A stretch of 13,364 nucleotides of DNA from G020348385 sp964410125. Lineage in GTDB: Bacteria; Acidobacteriota; Aminicenantia; Aminicenantales; Aminicenantaceae. Position numbers and translations under genes: made by a program. The notes beneath the pieces were generated by a model. It did not search any database. It saw nothing but the letters and a program-made list of their open reading frames with translations, and was not told the origin of the DNA. The DNA lies in contig CAYPGQ010000115.1 in NCBI GenBank assembly GCA_964410125.1, forward strand, positions 1 to 13,364, written 5' to 3'. Each line of letters starts with the position of its first letter. Position 1 is the stretch's first letter. Positions 12,303 to 13,364 of the stretch are shown in pieces.

Positions 12303-13364
12303 ATTTTTTCATCCCGAATCCCAAAAACACGCTAAACAACACAAGATAAACAACAGATATATACAGAAAGGATTTCTGATTTTCCTCGATCTTCCGGTAA
12401 AGATCTCCCTCACCCGGTCGAGGCAGGGGGACCGGATCCCACACAAGCCCATGTCTTTGTACAAGGCCATTGACGAAAAGCAGATGGATCACAGGGATAT
12501 CCAAAGCCGCCATGGCGTAGAGAACTCCTCGCCTTTCTTCAGGAGGTAATCGCCCAATTTTTCCTAGCCCCGGCTTAAGATGAAGAATGGCGGAATCAAT
12601 TCCCAGATTCGACCAACTACCCCCAATATTCACAAAAGCCCTGATTTTATCCCCTGCTGCTTTTTGGAAATAGAGCCGCATTCTGGACTCTACATTCGCT
12701 TTCAAGTCTCCTTCAGATAGGATCGGGAAACCAGATTCCTGTATATTCTTTCTAAGAAGGGTGCGTCCCTCCTCCGGCATATCCCTGCCTATGTCTTGAT
12801 CCCCTCCTACGGAAACAGCTATCGGCTGGAAAAAAAATATCCCTTTTTGCTGCAAACACACTTGCATATGCAACAAGTGAAAATCAGGATGATTCGCTCC
12901 CCACTGAGAGGCACCTAGGGAAACGAAAACAAGAGGCTTCAAATCCATGGCTTTTGCAGCGGAAAGAACAGCTAATATCAAACCCGGAAAGGATCCAGAG
13001 GCACCAACCGCGATGGTATCCCCGGAATCGACTCCTGCCCTCCTCAGAAGAAATACGGCCAAACCGGCAAGGTTCGGGTTTGCACTAGTCCTTTTGGCCG
13101 CAAGGTTTCCCAGAGTTGTAGTGATGGGTGAGGATTTTACCCCGATGATCCCGGTTAGGTTTATATCGGTGACAGGGTCTATCGCGATACCCCTTGCTTC
13201 CCGACACTCTCTGAGAACTCCTATCGCTTCAGCCATGATCCGGGATGCAGCAATCATTTCTTCCTTCAAGACTTTGGCCTCACGGGAAGGGATGATCTTG
13301 GCCAGAAGAAAAAATACGAGGCTGAGGATAAAAAGCCTGAACAGGAGCCGGTTCTTTTGAGAAC
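12295..13364 (-). CDS. Poly-gamma-glutamate system protein, PgsW-like (N terminus beyond window)
   Basis: The frame is open from the stop at 12295 to the right edge, so the gene is 5' truncated by the window. About 356 residues are visible. The N-terminal part holds a membrane helix (RLLFRLFILSLVFFLLAKIIP) within roughly the first 25 visible residues, then REAKVLKEEMIAASRIMAEAI. The central part contains GIIGVKSSPITTTLGNL, SANPNLAGLAVFLLRRAGV, VGASGSFPGLILAVL, SLGASQWGANHPDF and NIGGSWSNLG, characteristic of the family annotated as poly-gamma-glutamate system proteins. A second membrane helix, SFLYISVVYLVLFSVFLGFG, ends the protein, leaving the central domain between two anchors. Its biochemical role is not established as far as I know; family members sit with pgsB/pgsC-type ligase genes, which would lie to the right of this window. 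A TTG at 13269 is not the start because the membrane helix precedes it. Confidence 0.8.
   Translation of the reverse strand, partial: SQKNRLLFRLFILSLVFFLLAKIIPSREAKVLKEEMIAASRIMAEAIGVLRECREARGIAIDPVTDINLTGIIGVKSSPITTTLGNLAAKRTSANPNLAGLAVFLLRRAGVDSGDTIAVGASGSFPGLILAVLSAAKAMDLKPLVFVSLGASQWGANHPDFHLLHMQVCLQQKGIFFFQPIAVSVGGDQDIGRDMPEEGRTLLRKNIQESGFPILSEGDLKANVESRMRLYFQKAAGDKIRAFVNIGGSWSNLGIDSAILHLKPGLGKIGRLPPEERRGVLYAMAALDIPVIHLLFVNGLVQRHGLVWDPVPLPRPGEGDLYRKIEENQKSFLYISVVYLVLFSVFLGFGMKKST

Noticed and set aside
13267..13269. TTG as start of the PgsW-like gene
   Set aside because: The frame stays open to the window edge and encodes a membrane helix upstream of this codon, as expected for the family.

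Overview
The window looks like a chromosomal segment from a Gram-negative, probably anaerobic bacterium, most likely a Desulfobacterota (former Deltaproteobacteria) lineage. The reasons are the gene order ftsH-folP-cdaA-cdaR-glmM followed by pdxJ, an EIIA-Ntr type PTS protein, an iron-type alcohol dehydrogenase paired with a LarA-family nickel-pincer enzyme, and palindromic intergenic repeats of a kind I associate with that group. This placement is inference; there is no rRNA or other decisive marker here.

Region 1 (1-4079, + strand) is a tightly packed housekeeping operon: the 3' end of ftsH (membrane protease), folP (folate), cdaA (c-di-AMP synthase), cdaR (its membrane partner with YbbR domains) and glmM (glucosamine-1-phosphate for peptidoglycan). 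Gaps are 3 and 1 nt and overlaps 8 and 4 nt, so translation is probably coupled. Two oddities stand out: glmM appears to start at an AUA codon, and the CdaA motif usually written RHR reads RHL.

Region 2 (4071-6316, + strand) opens with a structured, direct-repeat-bounded element that begins inside the last codons of glmM. Then come pdxJ (vitamin B6) and an M20-family hydantoinase/carbamoylase-type amidase.

Region 3 (6318-8702, - strand) holds, in transcription order, a PfkB-family sugar/nucleoside kinase, an unusual fusion of an EIIA-Ntr domain to a C-terminal four-cysteine zinc ribbon, and a small GGQ release-factor-like protein resembling mitochondrial MTRFR (C12orf65). The last gene has its own good promoter. 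A 12-bp inverted repeat lies between the last two genes.

Region 4 (8839-11494, + strand) is diverged from the kinase: an iron-type alcohol dehydrogenase followed one base later by a LarA-family (nickel-pincer nucleotide) racemase/epimerase. The larA stop codon lies inside the left arm of a 131-bp palindromic repeat.

Region 5 (11657-13364) has a small unrecognised two-helix membrane protein (+) converging, with 8 bp of overlap, on a PgsW-like poly-gamma-glutamate system protein (-) that runs off the right edge.

No tRNA, rRNA, CRISPR array, phage gene or transposase gene was seen.
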